Shown: in pieces, positions 1 through 8,712 of the stretch
Layout: every line of letters begins with the position of its first letter
Numbering within the stretch: the first letter of the stretch is position 1
Assembly: GCF_002736205.1 (NCBI RefSeq)
Contig: NZ_CP024091.1
Coordinates: 3,717,555-3,781,554 of the forward strand
Direction of reading: 5' to 3'
From: Pedobacter ginsengisoli
Lineage (GTDB): Bacteria > Bacteroidota > Bacteroidia > Sphingobacteriales > Sphingobacteriaceae
DNA length: 64,000 nt
The notes under the pieces: generated by a model
Told to the model about the DNA's origin: nothing
What the model saw: the letters and a program-made list of their open reading frames with translations, nothing else
The model's database searches: none
Made by a program: the position numbers and the translations under genes

Positions 1-605
1 AAATGGTAGTGGCCTTAAAACCACTTCATGATAAATATAGAATTAAACGTGTTGTAGTTTCTACTTACCAGTCTGTTACCGGTACTGGTGTAAAAGCTGT
101 TGAGCAATTGATGAATGAGCGTAAAGGTATTACTGATGGACCAATGGCTTATGCTTACCCTATCGATTTAAATGTAATCCCTCAAATTGATGTGTTTACA
201 GACAACGGATACACTAAAGAAGAAATGAAAATGATTCTTGAAACACGTAAGATCATGGGCGATGACAGTATCAAAGTTACTGCAACTACAGTACGTATCC
301 CGGTTATGGGTGGTCACTCTGAATCAGTTAACATAGAATTCGAAAACGATTTTGACCTTGCTGATATAAAAGATTTATTAACTAAAACTGAAGGAATTAT
401 TGTTGTTGATGATACAGCGAACCTTAAATACCCTATGCCTAAAGATGCTCATGAAAAAGATGAAGTATTTGTAGGAAGGATCAGACGTGATGAGTCGTTA
501 CCAAACACACTAAACATGTGGATTGTTGCCGACAACTTACGTAAAGGTGCTGCTACCAACGCAGTTCAGATTGCAGAGTTCCTGGTAAGAAAAGAACTGA
601 TATAA
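1..605 (+). CDS. asd: Aspartate-semialdehyde dehydrogenase, C-terminal part (5' end outside window)
   Basis: C-terminal ~200 residues of aspartate-semialdehyde dehydrogenase, which reduces aspartyl-4-phosphate to the semialdehyde in the lysine (diaminopimelate), threonine and methionine pathway. The visible part opens in MVVALKPLHDKY, which normally follows the catalytic-cysteine segment NCSTxQ, so the Cys itself lies just outside the window. RVVVSTYQSVTGTG and the RIPVMGGHSESVN substrate-binding segment are typical of the dimerisation/catalytic domain. The first ATG (position 3) is internal to the protein, not a start. The frame ends in TAA and is followed by a strong hairpin terminator. Confidence 0.93.
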   Translation, partial: MVVALKPLHDKYRIKRVVVSTYQSVTGTGVKAVEQLMNERKGITDGPMAYAYPIDLNVIPQIDVFTDNGYTKEEMKMILETRKIMGDDSIKVTATTVRIPVMGGHSESVNIEFENDFDLADIKDLLTKTEGIIVVDDTANLKYPMPKDAHEKDEVFVGRIRRDESLPNTLNMWIVADNLRKGAATNAVQIAEFLVRKELI

Positions 606-624
606 AATATCCGTAAAAAACGTT

Positions 625-672
625 AGTGATGTAGAAATAGCTGGATTGCTATTTTTACATCACTTTTTTTTT
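625..672 (+). terminator. Rho-independent terminator after asd
   Basis: An AGTGATGTA arm pairs with TACATCACT, an inner AAATAGC/GCTATTT stem sits between them, and a T8 run follows. It separates asd from the next gene, whose start lies 3 bp beyond. Confidence 0.85.
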
Positions 673-674
673 AA

Positions 675-2087
675 ATGCCTATGCTAAAGAAATTTTTCCT
701 TTTACTGCTTTTATTGTCTCAAAGTTTTGTTTATGCGCAAACTCCTGCGCAAAAACTGGAACGAGCCTTTAATAATTTCCTTGCAGATCCTCAGGCAAAA
801 TACGCATTAACATCTTTGTGTGTACTTGATGCCAAAACCGGGCAAACCATTTTCAGTAGAAATGAAAATATAGGTGTAGCTACAGCATCTACATTAAAAA
901 CAATTACTTCTGCTACTGCATTTGGCTTACTTGGTAAAGATTTTCAATATCAGACAACCCTGGCATATAGCGGTACAATCAGTCCAGATGGCACATTAAA
1001 AGGAAACCTGATTATCGTGGGCGGCGGAGACCCAACACTGGGTTCATGGCGATATGAAAGCAGTAAAGAGGGCGTTGTTTTAAACCAATGGGTAAGCGCC
1101 ATTAAAGCTACTGGAATTAAAAAAATTGACGGAAAAGTTATAGGCGATGATGGTTTATGGGGAAGTCAGACAACCCCCGATGGATGGATTTGGCAAGACA
1201 TAGGCAATTATTATGGTGCAGGAGCCTCTGCACTTAGCTGGAGAGAAAATCAATTTGACCTTCACTTAAGGGCTAATAGAGCCGATAGAACAGTAACTGT
1301 TTTAAAAGCCGTACCCGAAATGCCCTACATTAGGTTTGTAAATGAACTAAAGGCAGGTGCTGAAGGCACCGGAGACAAGGTTTACGCTTATTTACCACCA
1401 CTTGGCAATACAGCCTATTTAAGAGGCAGCTGGGCTATTGGCATTTCAAAATCTGGTGTATCTGCAGCACTCCCCGATCCTGCTTTTGATGCGGCCTTTA
1501 GGCTACAGGATACTTTACAACGCATAGGCATAAGCGCAACAGAAACTCCTACAACAGCCAGACAATTGACTGCTGAACAAAAACCTATGCCGGTAGTTAC
1601 CAAAAAACTATCAAAAATAAGCTCCCCTAACCTTAGTGAAATAGTATACTGGTTCAATAAAAAAAGTGTGAACTTGTATGGAGAGCATTTATTAAAAACT
1701 ATTGCCTGGAAGTCGGGCAAAGAAGCTACTACACAAAACGGTGCCGCTACTGAAATTAATTACTGGTCAGCAAAAGGAATAGATAGCCGGGCTTTAAATA
1801 TTCTGGATGGAAGCGGTTTATCGCCAGGCACCAGAGTTACCACTGCTGCAATGGCAAGCGTTCTGTTTCAAAGTCAAAAAGAAAGCTGGTTTCCTGCTTA
1901 TTATGAATCTTTACCTGAAAACAACGGTATGAAACTTAAGAGCGGCAGCATTAACGATGTTTCGGCATATGCCGGATATTATACCGATAAGAACGATAAT
2001 AAATATATTATTGTAATAAACATAAACAACTATTCCGGTTCCGGAATCAGTAAAAAATTATTCAGGGTTTTGGATGCCCTTAAGTAA
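675..2087 (+). CDS. dacB: D-alanyl-D-alanine carboxypeptidase/endopeptidase, PBP4 type (peptidase S13)
   Basis: Periplasmic low-molecular-weight penicillin-binding protein that trims or cleaves peptidoglycan cross-links. An N-terminal signal peptide ends near residue 21 (FVYAQ). All three serine-transferase motifs are visible: S72-T-L-K75, S331-V-N333 and K422-S-G424. The long insertion between motif 1 and motif 2 is typical of the S13 (DacB/PBP4) family, and 470 residues is the usual length. A second ATG two codons in (681) is an equally possible start. It is followed after 20 bp by a hexosaminidase, so the two may be co-transcribed as cell-wall or glycan-processing enzymes. Confidence 0.9.
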   Translation: MPMLKKFFLLLLLLSQSFVYAQTPAQKLERAFNNFLADPQAKYALTSLCVLDAKTGQTIFSRNENIGVATASTLKTITSATAFGLLGKDFQYQTTLAYSGTISPDGTLKGNLIIVGGGDPTLGSWRYESSKEGVVLNQWVSAIKATGIKKIDGKVIGDDGLWGSQTTPDGWIWQDIGNYYGAGASALSWRENQFDLHLRANRADRTVTVLKAVPEMPYIRFVNELKAGAEGTGDKVYAYLPPLGNTAYLRGSWAIGISKSGVSAALPDPAFDAAFRLQDTLQRIGISATETPTTARQLTAEQKPMPVVTKKLSKISSPNLSEIVYWFNKKSVNLYGEHLLKTIAWKSGKEATTQNGAATEINYWSAKGIDSRALNILDGSGLSPGTRVTTAAMASVLFQSQKESWFPAYYESLPENNGMKLKSGSINDVSAYAGYYTDKNDNKYIIVININNYSGSGISKKLFRVLDALK

Positions 2088-2107
2088 AGTGATAAATTGC
2101 GGCAATT

Positions 2108-4069
2108 ATGAAAAACACCCTTTACCTGCTCTTTTTAAGTCTTTTAAGCATTCCTGTCTTCGGTCAGTATGCCATTTCAAATACCGAAGCAACCACAGAA
2201 ACCGTTGCTATAGTAAACAATGCCCCTGATATTGCAATTATACCAGAGCCCGTATCTGTTATAAAAAGTGAAGGATATTTTATACTTCCCTCAAATGTAG
2301 TAATACAAGCTCCGGCAACACCAGAACTAAAACAGGTGGTTGCCTTTTTACAGGAAAGGCTTTCTATTCCTACCGGAAGTTATGTTGCTGAGGTAAGCAC
2401 TCCGGCTGCAGGCTCAACCATTAACCTCATTTTAAATGAAAAAACAAATTCAGCATTAGGTAAAGAGGGATACCAATTAACGGTAACACCTAATCATATT
2501 ACCATTAAAGCAAACAAGCCAGCTGGTTTATTTTATGGCGCCCAGAGTCTTATTCAGCTATTTCCTAAAGAAATTGAGAGTAAAGAGGCTGTTGAAAATA
2601 TAGAATGGAAGGCCCCTTGTGTAGAAATAACAGATTATCCGCGGGTTGGATGGAGAGGCTTGATGTTTGATGTTGCCCGTCACTTTTTCACCAAAGCAGA
2701 AGTAAAACAGTATATAGATGCAATGGTACGCTACAAATACAACATCTTGCATTTACACCTGACTGATGATGAGGGTTGGAGAATTGAAATAAAGGGCTTA
2801 CCCAAACTAACTGAAATAGGTGCCTGGAATGTAAAAAAAATAGGTGAGTTCGGGAATTTCTTCCCTCCAGCTGCTGATGAGCCTCGTAATTATGGTGGCT
2901 TTTACACGCAGGATGACATAAGAGAACTGGTCCAATATGCGAAGGACAGGTTTGTAGATATAATGCCCGAAATAGATGTTCCGGGGCACAGTTTAGCGGC
3001 AATTGCATCTTATCCTGAACTGTCATGCACACCTGGTGCAGAGAACTATCGTGTACGTTCCGGCGAAAGAATTATGGACTGGTCAAGAGGCGCCCCTCCT
3101 ATTGCTTTGGTAGATAATACACTGTGTCCGGCTAATGAAAAAGTTTACAGCTTTTTAGATACTGTAATTACTCAGGTTGCACAATTGTTCCCTTTCGAAT
3201 ACATCCATATGGGGGGAGATGAAGCACCGTTTAATTTTTGGGAAAAGAGCGACAGTATTAAAGCTTTAATGAAAAAAGAAGGCTTAAAAAACATGCATCA
3301 GGTTCAGGGTTATTTTGAAAAGCGTGTGCAAAAGATAGTAGAATCAAAAGGGAAGAAATTTATGGGTTGGGATGAGATTCTCGACGGAGATATGCCACAA
3401 AACACCTCAGTAATGAGCTGGAGGGGTATGAAATACGGAATTGAGGCTGCCAAAAGGAAACATGAAGTGGTGATGAGCCCTACTACGTATGCCTACCTTG
3501 ATTATATGCAGGCTGATGTCATTACAGAACCTAAGGTATATGCTTCATTAAGATTAAGTAAATCTTATGAGTTTGACCCAATCCCTGCTGGTGTCGACAA
3601 AAAATACATTAAAGGAGGGCAGGCAAACCTATGGACTGAACAAGTTTATAATATCCGTCAGGCAGAGTACATGACCTGGCCAAGAGGTATGGCAATAGCA
3701 GAATCTGTATGGTCTCCTATTGAAAAGAAAAACTGGAATAATTTCTTTAACCGCGTTGAACAGCATTTTAAAAGGCTCGACGTAGCTGAAACAAAATATG
3801 CTCCCAGTGTTTATGATCCTATATTTAGCGTAAGCAGATCGGCAGATAAGCAACTTATGATTGAATTGAGCACAGAAGTGCCAGGGCTTGATATTTATTA
3901 CAGCTTCGACAATTCATTTCCCGATCGTTTTTATCCTAAGTATACAGAAAAGTTATCGCCCCCTAAGGATGCCACTACACTTAAAGTGATTACTTACAAA
4001 GGAAAACAACCGGTAGGCAGAATGCTTGCTATGCCGGTTGATGAATTAAGCAGAAGATCTAGAAAATAA
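2108..4069 (+). CDS. Beta-N-acetylhexosaminidase, GH20
   Basis: Exported family 20 glycoside hydrolase that releases terminal N-acetylglucosamine/galactosamine. Signal peptide to about residue 20 (PVFGQ). An N-terminal GH20b domain spans ~40-175, then the TIM barrel from ~178 starts with YPRVGWRGLMFDVARHF. The catalytic Asp-Glu pair is D371-E372 in HMGGDEAP, as expected for substrate-assisted catalysis. The C-terminal ~75 residues form a chitobiase-type beta domain. The stop is 4 bp before the truA start. Likely substrates are chito-oligosaccharides, glycoconjugates or peptidoglycan fragments; which one cannot be read from sequence. Confidence 0.92.
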   Translation: MKNTLYLLFLSLLSIPVFGQYAISNTEATTETVAIVNNAPDIAIIPEPVSVIKSEGYFILPSNVVIQAPATPELKQVVAFLQERLSIPTGSYVAEVSTPAAGSTINLILNEKTNSALGKEGYQLTVTPNHITIKANKPAGLFYGAQSLIQLFPKEIESKEAVENIEWKAPCVEITDYPRVGWRGLMFDVARHFFTKAEVKQYIDAMVRYKYNILHLHLTDDEGWRIEIKGLPKLTEIGAWNVKKIGEFGNFFPPAADEPRNYGGFYTQDDIRELVQYAKDRFVDIMPEIDVPGHSLAAIASYPELSCTPGAENYRVRSGERIMDWSRGAPPIALVDNTLCPANEKVYSFLDTVITQVAQLFPFEYIHMGGDEAPFNFWEKSDSIKALMKKEGLKNMHQVQGYFEKRVQKIVESKGKKFMGWDEILDGDMPQNTSVMSWRGMKYGIEAAKRKHEVVMSPTTYAYLDYMQADVITEPKVYASLRLSKSYEFDPIPAGVDKKYIKGGQANLWTEQVYNIRQAEYMTWPRGMAIAESVWSPIEKKNWNNFFNRVEQHFKRLDVAETKYAPSVYDPIFSVSRSADKQLMIELSTEVPGLDIYYSFDNSFPDRFYPKYTEKLSPPKDATTLKVITYKGKQPVGRMLAMPVDELSRRSRK

Positions 4070-4073
4070 GATA

Positions 4074-4883
4074 TTGAGATACTTTGTCCATATAGGCTAT
4101 AATGGCCTGCATTATAACGGCTGGCAAAAGCAACCCGGGGTATTAAACGTGCAAGGGGTACTCGAAAAAGCACTAACACAGGTGCTAAAAACCCCTGTTT
4201 TTATTATAGGCTGCGGGCGTACAGATGCACATGTACATGCCAGTCAGTTCTTTTTTCATATGGATGTTGAAGATGAATGGGATTTCGACCTCTTGTTCAG
4301 GCTAAATAAGCTCTTACCTGCCAATATTGCCATATTTGATATCATTGCAATGGATGGCTTACAACATGCACGGTTCGACGCCGTACTTAGATCTTACGAC
4401 TACTTTATCCACACCTATAAAGATCCGTTTCTTAATGGCCTAAGCTCGTTTTATTTACTAAAAGATCTTCATTTTGATCAAATGAAACAAGCGGTTGATG
4501 TACTTCCAAAGTATAAAGATTACAGAGCTTTTTGTACCAGCCCCGACAAATACGAACACACTATTTGCAATGTAATGGAAGCAAATCTGGCAATAGACCC
4601 CTCGGGCGACAAGTTACGCTTCCATATCTCTTCAAATCGCTTCCTAAGCAAAATGATCCGCATCATTATGGGTCAGTTGTTAAAAATAGGAAGAGGAGTT
4701 TTAAGTGTAGACGAATTTGAGAATTACCTTTTTACAAAACAGACTCCCGCTTTAATTACCCCTGCTCATCCCCAAGGGCTTTACTTATCAAAGGTCAGTT
4801 ATCCATACTTAAATTTGCCTCGCAGAACCGCTTTTTCAGCCATTTTACAGAATCACGCCGACCTTTCCTGGAAAACATTATAA
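4074..4883 (+). CDS. truA: tRNA pseudouridine synthase TruA
   Basis: Pseudouridine synthase acting on the anticodon arm (positions 38-40) of tRNAs. The catalytic aspartate is D51 in GRTDAHVHASQ; the family usually has GRTDAGVHA, so a glycine is replaced by histidine next to the active site. 269 residues is a normal length. No ATG is available in this frame after the in-frame stop at 4047-4049, so TTG at 4074 is the best start, 4 bp after the hexosaminidase stop, implying translational coupling. The FVHIGYNG opening matches the family's N-terminal strand, which supports the start. Confidence 0.88.
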   Translation: MRYFVHIGYNGLHYNGWQKQPGVLNVQGVLEKALTQVLKTPVFIIGCGRTDAHVHASQFFFHMDVEDEWDFDLLFRLNKLLPANIAIFDIIAMDGLQHARFDAVLRSYDYFIHTYKDPFLNGLSSFYLLKDLHFDQMKQAVDVLPKYKDYRAFCTSPDKYEHTICNVMEANLAIDPSGDKLRFHISSNRFLSKMIRIIMGQLLKIGRGVLSVDEFENYLFTKQTPALITPAHPQGLYLSKVSYPYLNLPRRTAFSAILQNHADLSWKTL

Positions 4884-4957
4884 GGTATTGATTGTTAATA
4901 TTTTGCTATTGATTATTAAGTTAGAATTAGTTAGCTTTAATAGACCAATATAAAAAT

Positions 4958-4963
4958 AGGAGG
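4958..4963 (+). promoter_or_regulatory. Unusually strong Shine-Dalgarno (AGGAGG) for the DoxX gene
   Basis: A full AGGAGG lies 7 nt upstream of the ATG at 4971. Bacteroidetes genes generally lack this signal and none of the other starts checked here has one as good. Confidence 0.6.
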
Positions 4964-4970
4964 CATTATC

Positions 4971-5426
4971 ATGACTGTTATTCAAAAAATCGAGCGCTGG
5001 GGTGATGTACATCATGCCAAATGGTTAGACATTATCCGTATTGCTTTAGGTATTCTCATTTTTAGCAAAGGCATTGCAATTGTTAGTAACAGTGCTGCGC
5101 TTCAGGACCTGTTACTACAGAATAACGTATTTGGTTTTTCTGGAATGATGGCGAGTTTGGCCGTTCACATTGTAGGGTTTGTACATTTAGTTGGGGGTCT
5201 TTTAATAGCTATTGGGCTCCTTACCCGATTTGCATCCGTTATACAAATCCCAATACTACTGTGCGCAGTTTTTTTTGTAAACCTGGCACATGGTTTTTCA
5301 GCTCTGAATTCTGAATTGTGGCTTTCCATTATTGTATTGCTATTATTAGTTTTATTTTGGGTTGTTGGATCTGGTCCCTATTCGGTAGACCACTCTATGA
5401 AAAAGAGACAAGATATTAATAGATAA
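4971..5426 (+). CDS. DoxX family membrane protein
   Basis: Small (151 aa) four-helix integral membrane protein of the DoxX type. Hydrophobic segments lie at ~20-38, ~58-85, ~90-110 and ~112-133, and the FAS(V)IQIPILL region fits the family. The precise role is unknown; DoxX proteins are associated with quinone or thiol redox and small-molecule oxidation. An AGGAGG at 4958-4963, 7 nt before the ATG, is a textbook Shine-Dalgarno, which is unusual in this phylum and fixes the start. The next gene follows after 27 bp. Confidence 0.8.
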   Translation: MTVIQKIERWGDVHHAKWLDIIRIALGILIFSKGIAIVSNSAALQDLLLQNNVFGFSGMMASLAVHIVGFVHLVGGLLIAIGLLTRFASVIQIPILLCAVFFVNLAHGFSALNSELWLSIIVLLLLVLFWVVGSGPYSVDHSMKKRQDINR

Positions 5427-5453
5427 ACGTATCTTTCGGCATATTTTATATGC

Positions 5454-7163
5454 ATGAAAAGACTCTTGCTTATCGCATTACTATTATACACTTCGCATAG
5501 TTTTGCGCAGGATCCTACATTTACCTATTTTGACCTTACACGAAAAGGGTTCAACGAAAAGAATGCACTCAAAACCGCAGCTTTTGTGGAGCAGTATTGG
5601 CGTTTGCCCGGCAACAAAGGGTTTAACGAGAGCATTTATTATGTAGAAAACCTACTAAAAGAAGCCGGATTTGTAAAGGAACAAAATGACGAGGCGGAAG
5701 GCTTATTAACCTACCGCATCGAAAAACGTCCCATGAAACAAAATACGTGGGAGCCGGTTAATGCTGCAATAAGTATTGAGGGGGAACATGAACCGCTTTT
5801 AGAGTTTAAAACAAATCGTAATATGATTACAATAAACTCCGCTTCAACCCCTCCCGATGGCATTATGGCCGAGGTAATTTACATAAATCCCACCGAGATC
5901 AGCTCAATTGAAGATAAGGATGTTAAAGGTAAAATTGTATTTTCTGAAATTGGCTCGGGCAGATTATTCAACGTAGCCATCAATGCCGGGGCTTTGGGAG
6001 TGTTAGGGTATGCTATGCCTGCGTACACTCAACCTGAAAAACATCAAACTTCCATTCAATTCTCCGGAATTAATAATCCCGACAATAATGGCTGGGCTAT
6101 TAACCTTTCATTTAAGGCTAAGGAACGCTTAAAGAAGGCCTTAGCAAAAGGCCCCGTTAAACTTAACGTTACCATACAAACCAACAGTTATGCTTCTGAA
6201 GAGTTAACCATAGTTGCTAACATAAAAGGGAAAACCAACCCAAATGAACGTTTTGTATATAGCGCTCATGTTCAGGAGCCAGGGGCAAATGACAACGCAT
6301 CGGGCGTAGGAACATTAGCCGAAATGGCAAGACTCTCGGCCTCATTGGTAAAATCAGGAAAACTTATCCCTCAAAGAACCTTAACATTTTTATGGGGTGA
6401 CGAAATTGTATCAACCCAAAGATATATCAAAGAGAATAATGAAAGAGCCAAAGGAATTATGTGGGGAATGAGTTTGGATATGGTTGGCGAAAACACAGAG
6501 AAAACAGGAGGATCTTTTCTTATAGAAAAAATGCCGGATCCTTCAGCAATTTGGACAAGAGGCAACGATAAACATTCGGAGTGGGGCGCAGGTGATGTAA
6601 AAGAAAAAGACCTTTTTCCTCATTACTACAATGATCTGGTAATGAAAATCTGTACCGACCAAGGTAAACATGCAAACTGGAAAGTCAATTACAACCCTTT
6701 TGAAGGTGGCAGCGATCATACACCCTTCCTGAAAAGTAAAATCCCCGGCTTACTCCTGTGGCATTTTACAGATGTTTTTTACCATACTGATAACGACAGG
6801 ATCGATAAAGTATCTGCTGTAACCATGAAAAATGTTGGCATTAGTGCTTTAACTACAGCCTATTTACTTACAACTGCAGATGAGAGCACAGCTTTATTTA
6901 CCATTAATGAAGTAAAAACTGCCGCTTTAATCAGATTAAAAACAGAATTTGACTTAAGCAAGCAAGCCATCAATAATGGAACATCTAACGTTTCGCAAGA
7001 GGGGCACATTATATCAACCTGGGGTAAATATTATACAGATGCTTTGGCCACCATTTCTTCAATCCCTGTAAAAACCGAAACTACAAGAATAGGCTCGACA
7101 ATTAAGTATGCGGTATTAGAAGTAGAAAAACAAACCAATCAATATCTGGAAGATTTAAAATAA
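5454..7163 (+). CDS. M28-family zinc aminopeptidase with PA domain
   Basis: Secreted metallopeptidase of family M28, probably an aminopeptidase. Signal peptide to ~residue 19 (SHSFAQ). A protease-associated (PA) insert lies at ~135-205. The co-catalytic zinc site is visible: H272 and D280 (SAHVQEPGANDNASG), the glutamates of the LWGDE segment (~313-317), D342 (SLDMVGE), and a late histidine in GGSDHTPF. The C-terminal ~100 residues are helical and unassigned. H272 is followed by VQEPGAND rather than the usual HxD/GAxD spacing, as in a divergent subfamily. The 3' end overlaps convergent aroK by 9 bp. Confidence 0.85.
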   Translation: MKRLLLIALLLYTSHSFAQDPTFTYFDLTRKGFNEKNALKTAAFVEQYWRLPGNKGFNESIYYVENLLKEAGFVKEQNDEAEGLLTYRIEKRPMKQNTWEPVNAAISIEGEHEPLLEFKTNRNMITINSASTPPDGIMAEVIYINPTEISSIEDKDVKGKIVFSEIGSGRLFNVAINAGALGVLGYAMPAYTQPEKHQTSIQFSGINNPDNNGWAINLSFKAKERLKKALAKGPVKLNVTIQTNSYASEELTIVANIKGKTNPNERFVYSAHVQEPGANDNASGVGTLAEMARLSASLVKSGKLIPQRTLTFLWGDEIVSTQRYIKENNERAKGIMWGMSLDMVGENTEKTGGSFLIEKMPDPSAIWTRGNDKHSEWGAGDVKEKDLFPHYYNDLVMKICTDQGKHANWKVNYNPFEGGSDHTPFLKSKIPGLLLWHFTDVFYHTDNDRIDKVSAVTMKNVGISALTTAYLLTTADESTALFTINEVKTAALIRLKTEFDLSKQAINNGTSNVSQEGHIISTWGKYYTDALATISSIPVKTETTRIGSTIKYAVLEVEKQTNQYLEDLK

Positions 7164-7652
7164 CTGAGCTACAGCCTTGTCAGGGGTTAAGTTTATTCCC
7201 TCAATACTTAAAGCAGCACGCTTATAGAATGGATTTCTCTCTGCCAGTTTCGACTCGATAAAGCCAATCAGTTGCTCCTCATTCATATCTTTTAATAGAG
7301 GGCGCTTCTCTTTACCTTTTTCTAATCTCTTAGCTAAGGCAATCGGAGTCATTTCTATATAAAGTGTAGTTCCGTTGTTATTCATCCAATCCATGTTATC
7401 AAAATAACATGGAGCACCCCCACCTGTTGCAACAACACAGTTTTCAGGATAATTATATTCTTTAAGAACTTTGCTTTCCAGAGCTCTAAAAGCAGCCTCT
7501 CCATGGCTTGCAAAGTAATCTCCAATATTAGAACCTACTTCGTTTTCCAGCACATGGTCAAGATCTATAAAATCATAACCTAACTTTACGGCTAGTTTTT
7601 TACCGAAAGTACTTTTACCGCATCCCATAAATCCAATCAGAAATATCTTCAT
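7155..7652 (-). CDS. aroK: Shikimate kinase
   Basis: Phosphorylates shikimate in the aromatic amino-acid pathway. Walker A is GFMGCGKST (residues 7-15); the FIDLDH segment (shikimate and magnesium binding), VATGGGAPC (substrate-binding GGG) and the KRPLL lid segment follow in order. 165 residues is the normal length. It is the last gene of the leftward block beginning with the DUF1599 gene; the permease ends 2 bp upstream. It overlaps the convergent M28 peptidase gene by 9 bp and no terminator lies between them. Confidence 0.95.
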   Translation of the reverse strand: MKIFLIGFMGCGKSTFGKKLAVKLGYDFIDLDHVLENEVGSNIGDYFASHGEAAFRALESKVLKEYNYPENCVVATGGGAPCYFDNMDWMNNNGTTLYIEMTPIALAKRLEKGKEKRPLLKDMNEEQLIGFIESKLAERNPFYKRAALSIEGINLTPDKAVAQLF

Positions 7653-7654
7653 TC

Positions 7655-8710
7655 TTAAGCCAATTTTACCCTCGGATCAACAAAGGCATATAATATATCT
7701 ACAAAAATATTAATTACTACAAAAACAAAGGCAATAAAAAGTATGGAACCCATCACCACCGGAAAGTCCGACATTTCCAGTGCACTCACAGTTGTGCGTC
7801 CTAAACCATTATAACCAAAAATATATTCAACAAAAAATGAACCTGCCAGTAACGAAGCAAACCACCCCGAAATGGCAGTAATAACGGGATTTAAAGCATT
7901 TCTAAGTGCATGCTTGTAGATGATTGCGTTTCTACCCAAACCCTTAGCCCGCGCGGTTCTAATGTAGTCCTGCGCTAAAACATCCAGCATCGCACTGCGC
8001 GTAAGTTGTACAATAATAGCCAGAGGCCTTAACCCAAGCGTTAACATTGGCAGCCACAGATTTTTCCAGGTGGTCACCTCTCCCTCAAATGGGTCATAGC
8101 TATACAAGCTGCCAGACATATTTAATCCGGTATAATCGCTAAGTACAAAGCCAAAAAGCCAGGCTATAATAATCCCTGCAAAAAAAGATGGGGCCGATAT
8201 CCCCAAAATAGCAAACGCATTGGCAAGCTTGTCAATCCAGCTATCTTTGTGCACAGCAGATAACACACCTAGAAAAACGCCTATTATTGTAGCAAATATC
8301 ATAGCCGTAAGAGCTAAAATAAACGTATTAGGAACAGTTTCAGTAAGAATGGTTGTAACATCACGCTTAGTTTGATAAGAGCGCCGCAAATAAGGCCATT
8401 TAAAGGCAACCACATCATCACCAAGGGGAAACAGCTTTATATAGCGGTACTTATCTTTGGTTTCCTTATTATTATCATGCAAGCCTATTGGCGAAAGATC
8501 GTTTAAATAAAGAAAGAATTGTTCTGGTTTGGACCTATCCAGGCCAAACTCTTTACGTACAGCTTCTAATGACTGCACATCAGATCGCTGCCCCATGGTC
8601 ATCCTTGCCGGATCTCCGGGCAATACGTTAAACAATACAAAAACCACTACAATTACGCCCGCCATAACGGCAAATCCATAAATGAATTTTTTAAAAGCGT
8701 ATTGCAACAT
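7655..8710 (-). CDS. ABC transporter permease, DppB/OppB type
   Basis: Inner-membrane permease of the peptide/nickel ABC transporter family (binding-protein-dependent transport inner-membrane component). Helix 1 at ~10-32 (GDPARMTMGQ follows), further helices at ~125-150, ~160-185, ~215-240, ~280-300 and ~325-345. The cytoplasmic coupling motif is seen at YIRTARAKGLGRNAIIYKHA. An N-terminal extracytoplasmic loop of ~90 residues lies before the permease core. No partner permease, ATPase or binding protein is encoded nearby, so its partners lie elsewhere. It sits 2 bp from both neighbours in the operon, which suggests co-expression with aroK and the BT_3928-like gene. Confidence 0.85.
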   Translation of the reverse strand: MLQYAFKKFIYGFAVMAGVIVVVFVLFNVLPGDPARMTMGQRSDVQSLEAVRKEFGLDRSKPEQFFLYLNDLSPIGLHDNNKETKDKYRYIKLFPLGDDVVAFKWPYLRRSYQTKRDVTTILTETVPNTFILALTAMIFATIIGVFLGVLSAVHKDSWIDKLANAFAILGISAPSFFAGIIIAWLFGFVLSDYTGLNMSGSLYSYDPFEGEVTTWKNLWLPMLTLGLRPLAIIVQLTRSAMLDVLAQDYIRTARAKGLGRNAIIYKHALRNALNPVITAISGWFASLLAGSFFVEYIFGYNGLGRTTVSALEMSDFPVVMGSILFIAFVFVVINIFVDILYAFVDPRVKLA

Positions 8711-8712
8711 GA

